64,000 bases of DNA from Bactericera cockerelli (lineage: Eukaryota > Arthropoda > Insecta > Hemiptera > Triozidae), in assembly GCA_024516035.1 (NCBI GenBank), contig JAMCCL010000055.1:62001-126000 (forward strand). The letters run 5' to 3'. The notes under the pieces were generated by a model that saw nothing but the letters and a program-made list of their open reading frames with translations, did not search any database and was not told where the DNA came from. Both the position numbers and the translations under genes were made by a program. Every line of letters begins with the position of its first letter. The first letter of the stretch is position 1. Shown in pieces: positions 10,198 through 21,985 of the stretch.

Positions 10198-10353
10198 AAA
10201 CTGGATCTGTCTCATAATGATCTGAAAGCTGTCAGCCAAGATTTTCTCACAAACGTATCAAAAAAACTGCATTCTTTGGCCTTGTTTGGTAATCCGTGGT
10301 CATGCGATTGCAACATTGAACCTTTGCTTAGTTTTGTAAAGACATCCAGCATT
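10198..10353 (+). CDS. Toll-like gene copy A, exon 4 (LRR and second LRRCT)
   Basis: Fifty-two codons lie between acceptor TTTACAG|AAACTG and donor ATT|GTAAGT. They encode LDLSHNDLKAVSQDF, then LALFGNPWSCDCNIEPLL. The motif NPWSCDC is the classic start of an LRRCT cap, here the membrane-proximal cap of a Toll ectodomain. The exon is the same length and nearly identical in copy B. Confidence 0.88.
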
Positions 10354-10542
10354 GTAAGTATTAAGGATCATTGAAAAATTCACCAATACTTGAATAGTTG
10401 TCTAGAGGAACCACCTAGGTGTTTTTCCGTCCTTTTTAGGAGAACACTTTTAATGGTACGATTAAAAACCCCCAAATAATTGGGCTTTTTATTAATGGTA
10501 TCACTAAATTCTTTTATTTAATTACTTTCTTGCCTTGTATTA

Positions 10543-10786
10543 TCTCTATATATAAAACAGAAAAAAGGACTACCTACCTACCTATGTTTGTTTGTTTGTC
10601 CGGAGTTGTTTAGCCAAAACGGTAAGAGATAGCGAAAAATGTCTCAGAATTGACCCCCCCAAAACCATTATTTCTTTGTCCAGAAAAATTATAAAAAGTT
10701 CAAAAAGGCATTGCTTTCCAGCAGTACGGCCATGCCTTAGTAAATTTGAAATTTAGTCCCGTTGCAAAGCACGGGCAAATGGCTAG
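10543..10786 (+). mobile_element. Non-autonomous Helitron, single copy (copy A intron 4)
   Basis: It starts TCTCTATATATAAAAC and ends with the hairpin CCCGT-TGCAAAGC-ACGGG followed by a short spacer and CTAG, inserted between A and T with no TSD. These are the diagnostic Helitron ends (5' TC, 3' hairpin plus CTRR). The interior has TACC and GTTT microsatellite runs and no coding capacity. Copy B has two units at the same site. Confidence 0.8.
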
Positions 10787-11730
10787 TTAGTATTATATAA
10801 TTTTTGTTGAAATAGTTTTATTATTAAAGACATAGGAGATATTTTTAATAGTAGACATATATATTTTTGTTTTGGTAAAGTTTTTTTGCTCTGCACGCAC
10901 AACTACCCTCTCATTCTTTGCCTGAGTCGTGGCAAGACAACAAGTGTCACGCTGTCACATAGGTTTACATGAAAAATTTTTGCGCGTTTTTATCAAAAAA
11001 AAAGACGAATAAAACCGAATGGGAAAGGAATTTTTATAATCTTACCTCTCTAGTGTTGCAAGAGAAACATACCATTTTTGAAATATTTTTATTGTAGTTG
11101 AAATTTTCACACAAGTGGTTCTTCAAGACGACTATTGACTTGTATATTTTTATTATTATTATTTTTATTAGTTCAGTAATAATCTCGACATTGGGGCCAT
11201 CCAAAAATATTGTACTCCTTCAAAAATAAGTTTTATATTTCTTCGGTTTACTGGGAATTTCTTTGAACTAGCTCAAAAAGCTCTTCCAATGATATTTTAC
11301 TACTTGGGTGATTCCAGAGTTTTGCCCTAACCTGTGCAATAAATCAAAAGAACCGAAATTTCATTGATTAATTTAATTATTGATAATTTATCGATGTTTA
11401 TTCAATAAACTCTGTTTTGTGTTAATATAGGCCTGTTGGCGAGCTTGACGATGGATTTATGCGATCGGTCCAATTTGAACTGATTTGCTGATCAAGTGGT
11501 TGAGACACTAATCTTGTTATTTAGGTTGAGTCAAGATTTGATGGTTTTGAATCCACTCAACGCATGAATTGTATGGTTTTTCAATATCCATACATACAGT
11601 TTACATTATTTACAAACACATAATAATTTTCGACGAAATGTTTTATGTTTGATAAATATACTAAAATTTATAAAATGTGTAAAAGAAAAAAAATAATCAG
11701 GATAATTATTCACTTTTTAAATTGTTCCAG

Positions 11731-11814
11731 CTAAGTGATGCAGAGAACATTACCTGCAAAGGCTGGGAGAAACCTCTGGAGAAAATGATTTTGGAAGATT
11801 TCTGCAGTACCTAA
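11731..11814 (+). CDS. Toll-like gene copy A, terminal exon; stop right after LRRCT
   Basis: The acceptor is TTGTTCCAG|CTAAGT. The exon gives LSDAENITCKGWEKPLEK and ends EDFCST followed by TAA. The two cysteines complete the LRRCT disulphides begun in exon 4. In a signalling Toll receptor a transmembrane helix and cytoplasmic TIR domain would follow; here translation stops two residues after the last cysteine. No TIR-like sequence is visible in the next several kilobases of either copy A or B. The product is therefore predicted to be a secreted ectodomain of about 800 residues. An alternative 3' exon outside the visible splicing cannot be excluded. Confidence 0.85.
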   Translation, partial: LSDAENITCKGWEKPLEKMILEDFCST

Positions 11815-11856
11815 TTCTGCAGTTTTTAAAGCCTATTTTTTAAGTAATAAGTATAT

Positions 11857-14548
11857 CTCAAAAAAAATATCTCAAAGACCAACCGACTGTACCTGAAGTA
11901 TGTTCGGAAAAGCTACAGGAAGCCTGTAAAAAAGTATTTTCGCCGAGAGGAGATGGATCCCAAAAGAAGCCAGTATACTGGTGGAACCAAGATATAGCAG
12001 CACTACGAAAACAGTGTCACATGGAAAAAAGGAAAATGGTGAGGAAAAACGGAAAGACGAACATTACCGAAGAAGAAAAGAGAGCTTTAAAAAAACAATA
12101 CTATGTTTCGAAAGAGAAGCTGCGGGTCGCAATTAACTCATCGAAACAAAATGCTTGGGAAAACTTGTGCAACGATCTAAACAAAAATATTTGGGGAAAT
12201 GCGTACAAAATCGTGTGCAAAAAATTTAAATTAAATACAAATCCCCCCCTGAAAACGGAAGAAAAAATCACGGAAGCGGAAAAACTATTTCCACGACATG
12301 AAAAAATAAATTGGGAAGTGATAGACGTCGAAGAAGATATTCAACGCTTCACAATGGAAGAAACCGTAGAGGCATTCCACAAATTAAGGAACAAGAAATC
12401 ACCCGGTCCAGATGGTATAAGCTCGGAGATGGCCAAAGCTTTTTTCGAAATTACTCCACAATATTGCTTAGACATGTTAACCCAGATAGCGCGGTAAATT
12501 TTTTTGTCTCGTTCATCCATTGAAATTTACAGCTATCCAAACTTTCTTATCAGAGTCACACGCAAGAATAAATCAAAATAAAAGTGGTGTCAACTTCACT
12601 AGGACTCTAAACAAAGAGTTTGAGGTGTCGCCAACTATCCCCAACAAGTTGAATTAATTAGAAAAATCCACAGCGTCCTTCTGGAAGGACGTCCTTCTGG
12701 AAGGACGTCAGCCCCATCTGGGTTCCAGGTCCTGGTCTCGGGTTTTTTCCCTAAAAGCTGGAAGTTGGCAAAACTGGTCCTCTTAGAAAAAGGGAAAAAG
12801 GATAATCAGGGAAATATGTCGTATAGACCAATTTGCCTCTTAAATATATTAGGAAAAGTGATGGAACATCTCATTAAAAACAGACTTTTGAAAGAAATGG
12901 AAGAAAAGGGCGATTTATCCGATAAACAATACGGGTTCCGGGCGGGAAGATCAACCCTAGATGCTATAAAAGAGGTTTTAAAAATGGCAGAGGATGCTAA
13001 AAAAGAGAAAATGCTTTGTGCAATGACCATGGTTGACGTAAAAAACGCTTTCAATTCAATGCCCTGGAGAGGAATAATGCATGAAATAAAGCGGAAAAAT
13101 ATATCAAATTACCTCACCAGGATATTGTGCAGCTATTTTGAAGATAGGAGACTTTAAATAGACGAAAAAACCGAACTTGAATTGTCCTGCGGCGCCGCAC
13201 AAGGTTCCGTAACCGGGCCGACACTGTGGAACATTTATTATGACCCCGTCCTTAGAATCGAGCTACCTTCAAACTCTAAAGTTCTGGCATATGCAGACGA
13301 TCTTGTGATCATAACAAAGGGGAAAACACAAGAAGAGATACAACAAGAAACAAATTATGCAATGGCAAAGATCATAGAGTGGATGAGGAACGCTCAGTTA
13401 GAAATCGCTCCCCAAAAAACTGAGGTAGTTCTACTAGTGAGCAAAAAGAAGTGCCGCGAGATCACAATCCGAGTAAATGACATGGACATTAAGTCAAAAA
13501 AATGCGTAAAGTACCTCGGTGTGATGCTAGACGAGAACCTAAGGATGGGAGAACACGTTAAATACGTCGTGTCAAAATCGGAAAGGATCTGCGGAATGCT
13601 CAGCAGAATAATGCCAAATCTAAAAGGTCCGGACAACCCAAAGAGAAAAATTCTGGCCTCCGTTATTTACTCCACCTTATTATACGGAGCACCTGCATGG
13701 GGGAAAGTAGTAAAATGGAAGAAATATATTAACCTTCTCGAGAGAGTCCAAAGAAAAATTATGTTGAGGCTCTGCAGAGCATATAGAACGGCGGCAACAC
13801 CAGCACTCCAGATTATATCAGGGTCACTCCCCATAGAACTTATGGTGGAAGAGAAAAGACGGCTCTACGAGATTTATAAGCAAGAAGAAAATAAAGAGGA
13901 AAGAGATAATATGATCGAAGAATTAAAAAATGAGATGATAGAGAGATGGGAAAGTAAATGGGATGCAGAAAATACAAAAGGAAAATGGACGAAAAGGTTA
14001 ATAAATAAAACAGGAATGAATCAATGGATAAATAGAAAGCATGGACATATTTCGTACGAACTTTGCCAATTTTTAACCAGACACGGGCATTTTAGAAAAT
14101 TTCAATTTAAAATAAAAAAAGTACCGAGTTCAAAATGTGCTTACTGCAACTGGCCCGAAGACAACCCGGAGCACACAGTATATAACTGCGACCGTTTCAA
14201 CCAAGAAAGAGAGGCTTGTTTCGGAAAATTAGGAAAACAAATTACTCCTGAAAATACAGTAGAAGAAATGCTGAGAAAACGAAGTTCAATGGAATATCAT
14301 AGAAGAATTCATCCGCAAAATCCTGAGAATCAAGGCACAAGACGATAGACGGGCCAGAACGTGAAGCCCACCTAAGCATCTGCATTTGAAGTAATGTTTC
14401 TTCAACGGTTCCGAATGCAGATGTCTTAGAGGGAGAGGAAGGTTTTAGTGGTTAAGTGTGCACCGTCGCCAGCACAAGTCCCACACTGTTCACTAGGCTG
14501 CTGCATGTAGCAGCATAGTGTTCGTCTTTTGAAGATTTCCCCCTCTTC

Positions 14549-14580
<32 letters not shown>
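11857..14580 (+). mobile_element. 5'-truncated R1-like LINE, 2.7 kb
   Basis: The insert is bounded by the direct repeat AATAAGTATAT at 11846-11856 and ATAAGTATAT at 14581-14590, after an A-tail of about 25 bases. Copy B has no insert at the same place (near 46978). It begins inside the region linking endonuclease and reverse transcriptase and runs to a 3' UTR of about 230 bp. It sits 43 bases downstream of the copy A stop codon and could alter that gene's 3' end. Confidence 0.85.
11871..14348 (+). pseudogene. R1-clade LINE ORF2 remnant (reverse transcriptase)
   Basis: The frame reads from the linker motif YWWNQDIAALRKQC through KKSPGPDGI, SYRPICLLNILGK, the fingers/palm region with MVDVKNAFNSMPW, GAAQGSVTGP and the active site YADD in LAYADDLVI. 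It ends in a zinc knuckle (CAYCNWPEDNPEHTVYNC). The HG-F-x-F motif and knuckle fit the R1 clade. The copy is dead: a stop and about 250 bp of unrelated or rearranged sequence lie at 12495-12760, and an in-frame TAA sits at 13155-13157 (RRL*IDEK). All three open pieces are in the same frame, consistent with a once-continuous ORF. The endonuclease half is missing by 5' truncation. Confidence 0.82.
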
Positions 14581-15590
14581 ATAAGTATATTTATTGAACG
14601 GGAATAACCCTATGTAAGAATACAAACAACAGAAACATAAAATGGTAACAGTTATTAAAATAGTAAAAATAAATGACAAGTATAAATTTAAAAATATCAC
14701 AGTAAATATGCAAAAAATAAGCTGTCACGAGGTTTTGAGAAATAGCAAAAACAATAATAAATAAATAAATAAAATGATACATAAAAATTAACCTTCTTTT
14801 GTATCTATATCAAGAGAGGTAAACCTCTTTTATCAAAAAGTTAATCCTTACAAATAAACACAAAATAAGAGTATTATAAATTTAAAAGTCAAAACTATTA
14901 TCGGCATTAGCAGCACAAAGCATCCTGTTAATTGGTGAGTGGTACAGGTAATTTGCGCCACAGGATGTCACATAAAATGTGTTGGATCTCCTCAGCCTCC
15001 TATGACAGTCTAGTCTAGAGAAACTGAAGATAGCAGATTATTACAATCTACAGAGCCAGAAAGCAACTTTTTCAGAAAGTTCAAGTCTGCTTGATGACGC
15101 CGCTCGGTTAGAGAACCCAGATTGGAAATGAGGTTGAGATCACGGAGCTCAACATAAAAAGAAAATAAATAAAATAAAATTTACATGTAATACCCTCTGT
15201 CTAACATCGCATATCTAGACCCCATCCTCAACTGTAAATCTTTCTTTCGATTTAGATCTTCCCTTATTGAAGCTGTTGGCTAGAAAAAAATCCCCCTATC
15301 CTTATTATCGTTCCTCCTCTCTTAATGACCCCCTTGTACTACCGTACCTGGTGTGAATGTGTGATTGAATGTGATTTTTTCCGTTTTGCTTTTCTTTTAA
15401 CTACCATAATTACTGATATTGTTATACTATCTTCCACTATTATTTCCTTTTCTTGTTTTCTATTATCTCTACTCTCTAATTGTTATTTTATTTACATTGT
15501 ATCTATACTCAAATAAATAAAGAGGTGCTTTGTTAAACTGTTGGCATAATGGGACTAGCTGTCTTGCGCTGAAGTCTAAATAAAGCACTA
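14581..15590. repeat. Shared 3' flank of the gene unit, no recognised gene
   Basis: This segment is colinear with 46978-47898 plus 51132-51240 downstream of copy B. It includes a short frame ending LDDAARLENPDWK in both copies and an AATAAATAAAGAGGTGC tail. I recognise no protein. It may be an old retroelement 3' end carried along with the unit. Confidence 0.4.
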
Positions 15591-15591
15591 C

Positions 15592-15925
15592 TTATGTTCC
15601 CGCCGCGCCGTATACCTACAACCTACTATTAAATCTGGCCGCAAGAAAACTGTAATTGGCTCAATGAAAATTCGGCCAGACCAGTTCTCTGGCAGAAGCG
15701 CTCAAGCAAACTACTTATCATTACAGCCTAATAATTTATCATTCCTAAGTTTTTACAATAAATAAAATATTACCAAGTGTTGCATACAGAAGTTTGTAAG
15801 CCTATTTGTCAGGAATTCACGTTGACTTTCATAAAGTCAGCACCAACCATTTTTGGTCCTTCGATCACCCATTTTTGGTCCTTCGAGCCGGATCTGAACC
15901 AGCGACCTATGGATACTTATACTCG
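15592..15925 (-). mobile_element. Probable SINE insertion specific to unit A
   Basis: It is absent from unit B, where TCTAAATAAAGCACTACTC runs directly on to the following sequence. ACTTAT occurs at both ends. Read on the minus strand it contains GCTGGTTCAGATCCGGCTC, which resembles a tRNA box B. The interior has no coding sequence. Confidence 0.35.
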
Positions 15926-16568
15926 ATCTTCAACCTCCATGATATAAATTCTCATCGCCTCTCTTTTTCAATATCCCTCCTTCTGTCTCCTCATCTTCCG
16001 GAGACTAACAAGACAGAAGTCTTTTGAAATGCAACAATGGAAAAATCCACGTCTTCCAGTTGGCATGCAAGGAAGGCTGAAATTGTTCGGAGATGGAAGG
16101 GTGATATGATGATAAGGGAAAAGATGGGAAAGACAGACTACAGATAGAGGTATGGACATGCGTAGACATATGGAGGGGGGGGGGGGTGGCACGTGCCCCC
16201 CCATATTTATAAGCAGGCAGTATATCTCAAATTTAAATTAAAATTATACCAAATCCAGTTTAAAAAATGATCTCACTGAGTTGGGGGGCACGGGCCCCTA
16301 AATAATGACCAATTCTAAGATTGATTAGAAATATAAATATGTAACTTAATAAATAAAAACTATCAAAAATTCTGTCACACGGAATTTTTTTTCTTCGTTA
16401 TCACGCTTATAAAATCGTATAGATGGCAACACTGGCTAAATCATCGTTATTGGGAGAGAGACAGAGAGTGTGTGAACCTACTGTGTAATATTTCAATATT
16501 TTTATTATTTGATATTCCTTATAATGAATGTTGTGCGCGATTTGTGATAAGCTCTACACTGTCTAGAC
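15926..16568. repeat. Intergenic DNA with a G-run hairpin, no gene
   Basis: A run of G (about 16173-16187), then GGCACGTGCC and a C-run form a hairpin flanked by ATATGG/CCATAT. The sequence from about 16240 (TTATACCAAATCCAGTTT) matches 51264-51470 of unit B. Nothing coding is recognised. Confidence 0.4.
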
Positions 16569-17093
16569 AGGTGGTTCTCAACCTTTTGTAGCCCCCTTTG
16601 CGAAAATTATTCCTTTCGTCGCCCCCCCCCCTACTGTTGGGTAACAAAAAATATGAAAAAGTTTGGGTAAAGAAAAATACTAAAAAGTGTGGGCAAAGGG
16701 CAAAGGAAAATTCTACAAAAAGTTTGGGTAAAGGAAATTACTACAAAGTTTGGGTAAAGGAAAATACTAAAAAGTTTGGGTAAAGAAAAATACTAAAAAG
16801 TTTGGGTAAAGGGAAGTACCACAATGTTTGGGTAAAGATAAATACTTGAAAGAAAGGTGGGCATTGGGGCATCAAACTTGTCTTTCTCAGTTGAACTTGA
16901 TGGTTATGAGGTAGCTTCTAAATGTCTGGCTCTATTTGCGACTTGGTTATTTTTGGATTATATAGGATGATGAGCTTGTCAAACAAATTCCACCGCCCCA
17001 AAATAATTTCATCGCCCCCCAACTGTCCAAAATGTACTTGTTGCCCCCTAAGCGCCTCCTAGGGGGCGATATCGCCCACGTTGAGAATCACTG
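16569..17093. mobile_element. hAT MITE with 8-bp TSD and internal minisatellite
   Basis: The ends AGGTGGTTCTCAACC and GTTGAGAATCACTG match the widespread CAGTGGTTCTCAACC type of hAT terminal repeat. The duplication is GTCTAGAC at 16561-16568 and 17094-17101. Unit B shows the empty site ACTGTCTAGACTCTAGGG near 51705. The interior (about 16640-16850) is a minisatellite built on GTTTGGGTAAAG plus an A-rich spacer, about eight units of roughly 26 bp. There is no transposase. Confidence 0.85.
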
Positions 17094-17234
17094 GTCTAGA
17101 CTCTAGGGCTAGGGTATAGGCCAGGGTCTTCTTGTGGACGCGTACTTAGAATCTCTATATTCTAAAATGGATGTAGGTTGGTGATTTTAAGATTTTAAAA
17201 ATTCATGTGTTTGAATCTAGTATTATCTATTCAA

Positions 17235-17365
17235 CAATTTTGATTAAACTTTATTTACAATTTTTTATATACAGGTACAGTGAAATGGTATAATAAAATT
17301 AATTAAAGGTAAACAAAGTCTAATCAAGGGTGGTGATAATAATGCCTTTGGCATTAAGAGAGTTT
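17235..17365 (+). repeat. Dispersed repeat with GGTGGTGATAATAATGCC motif
   Basis: It belongs to the same family as 4308-4540 and 51467-51590: AAACTTTATTTACAA, then CTAATCAAGGGTGGTG and TGCCTTTGGCATTA. Confidence 0.4.
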
Positions 17366-17894
17366 GAACATAGCCATGCGATGTGGAATGGGAGAAGCTT
17401 TTGTTCAAGACAGAATGGGTGGGAAAGACCATGTTAGAAAATGGAGTGAGATGGATATGGGGGGGGGGGGGGGGTGTGAGGAAGTGTCTCATAATTTTGA
17501 TGATCTGTCAGTCAGTGAGTCAGCTGGTCGAATTTATGGAACATTTTCCTACATTAAAAATACATTGCCGATTATGGACAAAATACTTCCTCGTTAATGG
17601 TAATCAAAATTTTCAGCTTTTAATATCGCTAGAATCAGAATTTGTTTACAGAATCACATGTATTTACAATAGTTCTCAACCAATTCTGTTCAAATTTGTG
17701 AATTTGAAATGCGAGCATCTACAATACGTCTCCTATAAATATGTGTACAAAATTTTGTCAAAATCCACTCCGTAGTTTCTGAAGTAATATTTTAAACCCA
17801 AAGACAGACAGACACAACACCAAAGTTGCTCAGACGGTTATGAAACGTCCAGAAATATGAAAAAACATGAAGTCGGAGCAAAAAAAAATTAAAT

Positions 17895-18893
17895 TTATGA
17901 GAAATGTTGAGGAATAAATTTGAAGGCTACACGTTTAAGATAAGTAGGTCTATCTATAAAACCGTCAGTGTATTCATGCATAACTCCTTGGAGGAAACTT
18001 TCCTTCTCGACTGTTTTTTTAGAACGCTTTATTTTCCTATTCATGTGTCTCGTTTTAATATCGGTACTGGATTGAACCTCTAATAAAGCTTCTAATAGCA
18101 CAAAAATATTGGGATGAGGGTGATAGAACATCTTATTCAATCTAGCATGGAAGCTTTCGCAAGCATTTGTAGTCCGTGTCACACTTGCTGAAAACTCTGC
18201 CCACATATCAGGAGGATGACGACTGGAACTCATCACGTAATTTTCAAGAATATGATCACAGAATCTGTCCACCATTGCCCAGTCAGGTTTGATAGCCATA
18301 ATGTCATCCACAAAACATTCTTCTATTTCTTCGGGATGTAATAGAGGAAGTCCAAAAAACATCTTAAGGAACAAAGCTTTTTCTGATTTGGACTGATATG
18401 TTTTGGCTAAACCCAGGGCTTGAATTTTTCTATACGAGGCTTGCCCAAGATGGAATCTACACACCTTAATTGTAGTATTTGGCAAAACAGATTGGACGGC
18501 AGCATGGATGGCTGATTCAAAATCAACATAAATATGTTTGGGATAAATACTTTTACATTTGTTCAATGCATGTAAGAAAACAGTTCTGTAGCACTCGTAC
18601 GTTTTATTTGGGAGAAGAGAGAAAAAAAGAGGTAGGTACATAATATGTACCATCCTGGAATCCATGTATAGTAAATATTTGTTGAAATAACGCTGGAGCA
18701 CTGGAAAACGTACCATCCATGTATAATACTTCACAGTTTTCCATAAAAGACAAAAAAATTTTAGTAGTCAAACTGAGTATTCTTGCAGAAGTATCATTCA
18801 CATAAATCCAATCGTTATTATCCAAAGTACCTACCTGATATTTTGTCTTGCAATTCTTCAAATGTCTTTGGCAACGTAGGGTGGATGCTCATT
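17895..18893 (-). pseudogene. MULE-type transposase, frameshifted
   Basis: Three overlapping minus-strand frames make up one broken protein. The N-terminal piece (18893-18842) reads PTLPKTFEELQDKI. The next (18861-18604) reads FMENCEVLYMDGTFSSAP, holding the first catalytic aspartate in DGTF. The longest (18734-17895) carries YVDFESAIHAAVQ with a second acidic residue, VCRFHLGQA (the C..H motif of MULE transposases) and TNACESFHARLNKMF near the C-terminus. This pattern fits the Mutator-like transposase family common in hemipterans and other arthropods. At least two frameshifts separate the pieces, so the enzyme is dead. Terminal repeats were not located. Unit B lacks the segment. Confidence 0.75.
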
Positions 18894-19189
18894 CTTGCTG
18901 AATGTATACATTTTCTGATGAGAATAATATCATTTCCATTGTTACCGACCCCGGCAGTCCTAATCTCTTTTTGGGGTGGAACGTCTAAGAACACAAGTTA
19001 GCGGAATCCTTGCCAATGATGCGGTTCTATAAATATAGAGTTCGAACCATTAACAAAGTTCCAACAACCATTAACAAAGTTCCAACGGAAATTGGACTCA
19101 CCGGCAGGAACTCAACCACTCGCTAGAACTCGCTCACTTCGACTGCCCCGAGGTTTGGTAGTTGTCATGCCAGGAGGACCCATGTTTAC

Positions 19190-20160
19190 AAATTGCAAAC
19201 TCTTTGTTTTTTATATCTAGGTCGCTCCGGTGACACCATCTATTAGATCTGCGTTTTTCACTTCTGCATGTATCAATTTGCTGGTAGAGCTCGTAGAGTA
19301 CTTTCAAAATACTACACTGATAATATGAAAATCTATTTTGCTCCAGTTTGGAAGAACTCTGCACACGCCAAACATGTTGATATTTCTGTCAATGATTCAG
19401 TCCGTATTATCTCTGGAAGTCTGGATGTCTCAAACCAACACCATTAGACAAGATCTATCCAATTGTTGGTATTGCATCTCCATATATTAGACGTAAAGTA
19501 GCAGCTGAAGTGGAGAAAACCAAACAAGTCAATGATTCAAGACACCCTTTGTATGACCATCCACCACATCCAAGACGCCTGAAATCAAGAAAAAGCTTCC
19601 TTGTCTCTAGCCAAGAGATTGAAATATCACCTGAGATAAGACGATTACAACTGTGGGAAATTGCTACACCACAGAAATATCCAAGGGAGCAAATTTACCC
19701 TTTCCAACGTGGAAATGTTTAAATCGATTACGTACAGGTGTTGGAAGATGTGCGTACAACATGGTCAGATGGAAGATCTCTGAGGATGATAGATGTGATT
19801 GTGGAAACATCCAGACAATGTCCCATCTACTAGAATGCCCCAACTTACCAGTCACATGCACTCAACATGATCTAGCAGTTGCAAGTGAATCTGCGGTGCA
19901 AGTAGCGTCTTTCTAGGAAGGAGTTATTTGACAATTTCTTCATAACACGGACACGAAAAGTAAAGTAATATGAAATTATCTGACCGCAATAAGGGATGTG
20001 CAACAATTTTTTCTTTTCCGACCCGCAATCAGGATGTGGATGGTTGATCAATTACCGCAATCGGGATGTGTACCTTTCTTTTAAAAATAAAATCACCGCA
20101 ATCGGGATCCACCCACCTACTTCACATTTCAAACATTAAAATTTTAAAAATTTGTGATCG
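19190..20160 (+). pseudogene. C-terminal fragment of an APE-type LINE
   Basis: Pieces in different frames read APVWKNSAHAKHVDISVND, VRIISGS, IYPIVGIASPYIRRKVAAE, RLKSRKSFLVSS and finally LRTGVGRCAYNMVRW with CDCGNIQTMSHLLECP, then VASF and a stop at 19914. This is the recurring tail of a LINE reverse transcriptase ending in a cysteine/histidine knuckle. At least two frameshifts are present. The 3' flank (19977-20115) has four near-repeats of ACCGCAATCGGGATGTG. Clade assignment is uncertain. Confidence 0.6.
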
Positions 20161-20185
20161 TGAAAGCTAAGGGCACCGCACTGTG

Positions 20186-21136
20186 GAAAAAAATCGAAAA
20201 AGGGCCAGTAAAAGGGCCGGTTGATATTTTTTAATTAAAACTTATCGAGTGGGGTATTGAATGAAAGTTCTCGATGTCCTCAGGCTTGATTGAACATTTA
20301 TAATGCGATAGTTGAGTCTGTGTCACTCGGGGCCTCATGGGGGCCGTTTTGGTGAAATTTAAAAATGATTTTTCTAAATTTATGGAAAGCAATGCCCTTA
20401 AAATTATGTAGTGTTGTTGAAAAATTATATGTATTTAATTTAAAATTTTGTGATCGTGAGAGCTAAGAGGGTCGCACTGTGATACAAAATGAAAAAGTGG
20501 GGGTATTAAATGAAAAGGCTTAATTTTACTCACACTTGATACATGACATTTTTAACTCCATTAGAGAATGTGTGTGAGGTTTATAGTTCGCAGAACTACT
20601 AGTGACCAAGTTATTACATTTTTGCCGATGGGGTGAGAAAAATTCCCTAATAACGAGGAACACTCAGGGGTTAAACTGATAAGCTGCTAAGATAAGGTCT
20701 TCCGTTGTGTAGCGGCCATCCTTATCTAAGCAGGATGATTTATTTTAAAAGCTCAATCATTAAATTTGAATAAGAAATTAAATTATTATATGTGTTAATT
20801 AGCTTATAGAGCTTACACAGAGTCACATTGCCAGTTTTATGGCGAGGGTCTAGCGGTAGTGTAAATTTTTTTTTTGAAAAAATAAAAATATGTATATTGA
20901 ATTCTGACAAAAACACTTGTATGCAGGGTGTCCTGGAATTTATGATCTACTTCCAGTTCGATTAAAGGTAAGTTTTAAGTAGTGGTTCTGTGAAATTTAA
21001 ACCGCACACAGATTCAAATATCGCATTATAAATGTTCAATCAAGCATGAGGACATCAAGACCTTTCATTCAATACCCCACTCGATAAGTTATAATTAAAA
21101 ATATCAACCGGCCCTTTTATGGCCCTTTATCGATTT
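20186..21136. repeat. Foldback repeat, about 120-bp arms
   Basis: 20186-20310 and 21016-21136 are inverted copies (GGGCCGGTTGATATTTTT against AATATCAACCGGCCC). The spacer is non-coding. Unit C carries the same structure at about 54650-55605. Downstream the arms continue into GGCCCCGAGTGGCCTAA repeats, seen again at 21950 and 56430. Confidence 0.6.
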
Positions 21137-21484
21137 TTTAACACAACTTAGCTTTTACGATCACCAAATTTTACTACTCATCTTACTCATCTAAAATGTA
21201 TTTTTTCAAAGACTTTACAAAATTTCAAGAGCCTTGTTTGTTTCAAAAAAAAAAAAAATCTTTTTCAATTTTCACCAAAACGGCCCCCATTTGGCCCCGA
21301 GTGGCCTAATTTGGCCCAAAAACAATAGGTAAAATTTTAGGACTACAATGAACATGTACACAAAATTTCATCAGTTTTAAAGAATCCGGTCGGCAGTTTT
21401 CGGAACAGACAGACATACATACAGACAGACAGACAAACGAAAGCCAAAAATCGTCCAGTATGCAAGTTAAAACAGAACCTCACT

Positions 21485-21748
21485 AGCCAGCGTCGATGGC
21501 ATGTTGAATACACCGGTTCCCTTCAGAACACCGAAGTTAAGCGACATCCAGCGAGGTTAAGACTTGGATGGGTGACCATTCAAATTCTAATTCTCGTGAC
21601 GCTGGCTTTTCCCGGCCCCACTCAGGCTGGGTGAGGTCAATGTGAGTAGCAGGTTTGTGAGTTTCCTGCGAATGGAGGGTAAAACCCCCGTCGTGATATG
21701 ACCATGGCAGTTGAAAGCGACGTTAAAACCCCACTTAAAAAAAAAAAA
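21485..21748 (+). mobile_element. 5S rRNA-derived SINE, full head (unit B)
   Basis: The roughly 120-bp head aligns along a whole 5S rRNA: GCCAGCGTCGATGGCATG, CACCGAAGTTAAGCGAC, GGTTAAGACTTGGATGGG and closing GTGACGCTGGC, which pairs with the first bases as the terminal stem. The ACTTGGATGGGTGACC block corresponds to the internal control region. A SINE body and A-tail follow. The TSD AGAACCTCACT lies at 21474-21484 and 21749-21759. Confidence 0.85.
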
Positions 21749-21985
21749 AGAACCTCACTGTGTTTGGTCAAATATCAACCGGCCTTTTTTTACCCTTTTT
21801 CGATTTTGTATCACAGTGCGGCCCCCTTAGCTTTCACGATCGCTAAATTTAATTACTGAACTAAAATATATTTTTTAACAACTCTAAAAAATTTCAAGAG
21901 CCTTGCTTTGTTAAATAAAAATAGAAAAATCGTTTTCTATCGGCCCCTTTTTGGCCCCGAGTGGCCTAATTCGGCCCGAAATCTA

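Noticed and set aside
21485..21605. Genuine 5S rRNA gene
   Set aside because: It has an A-tailed foreign body and flanking target duplications and differs at many positions from a functional 5S gene, so it is a SINE head.
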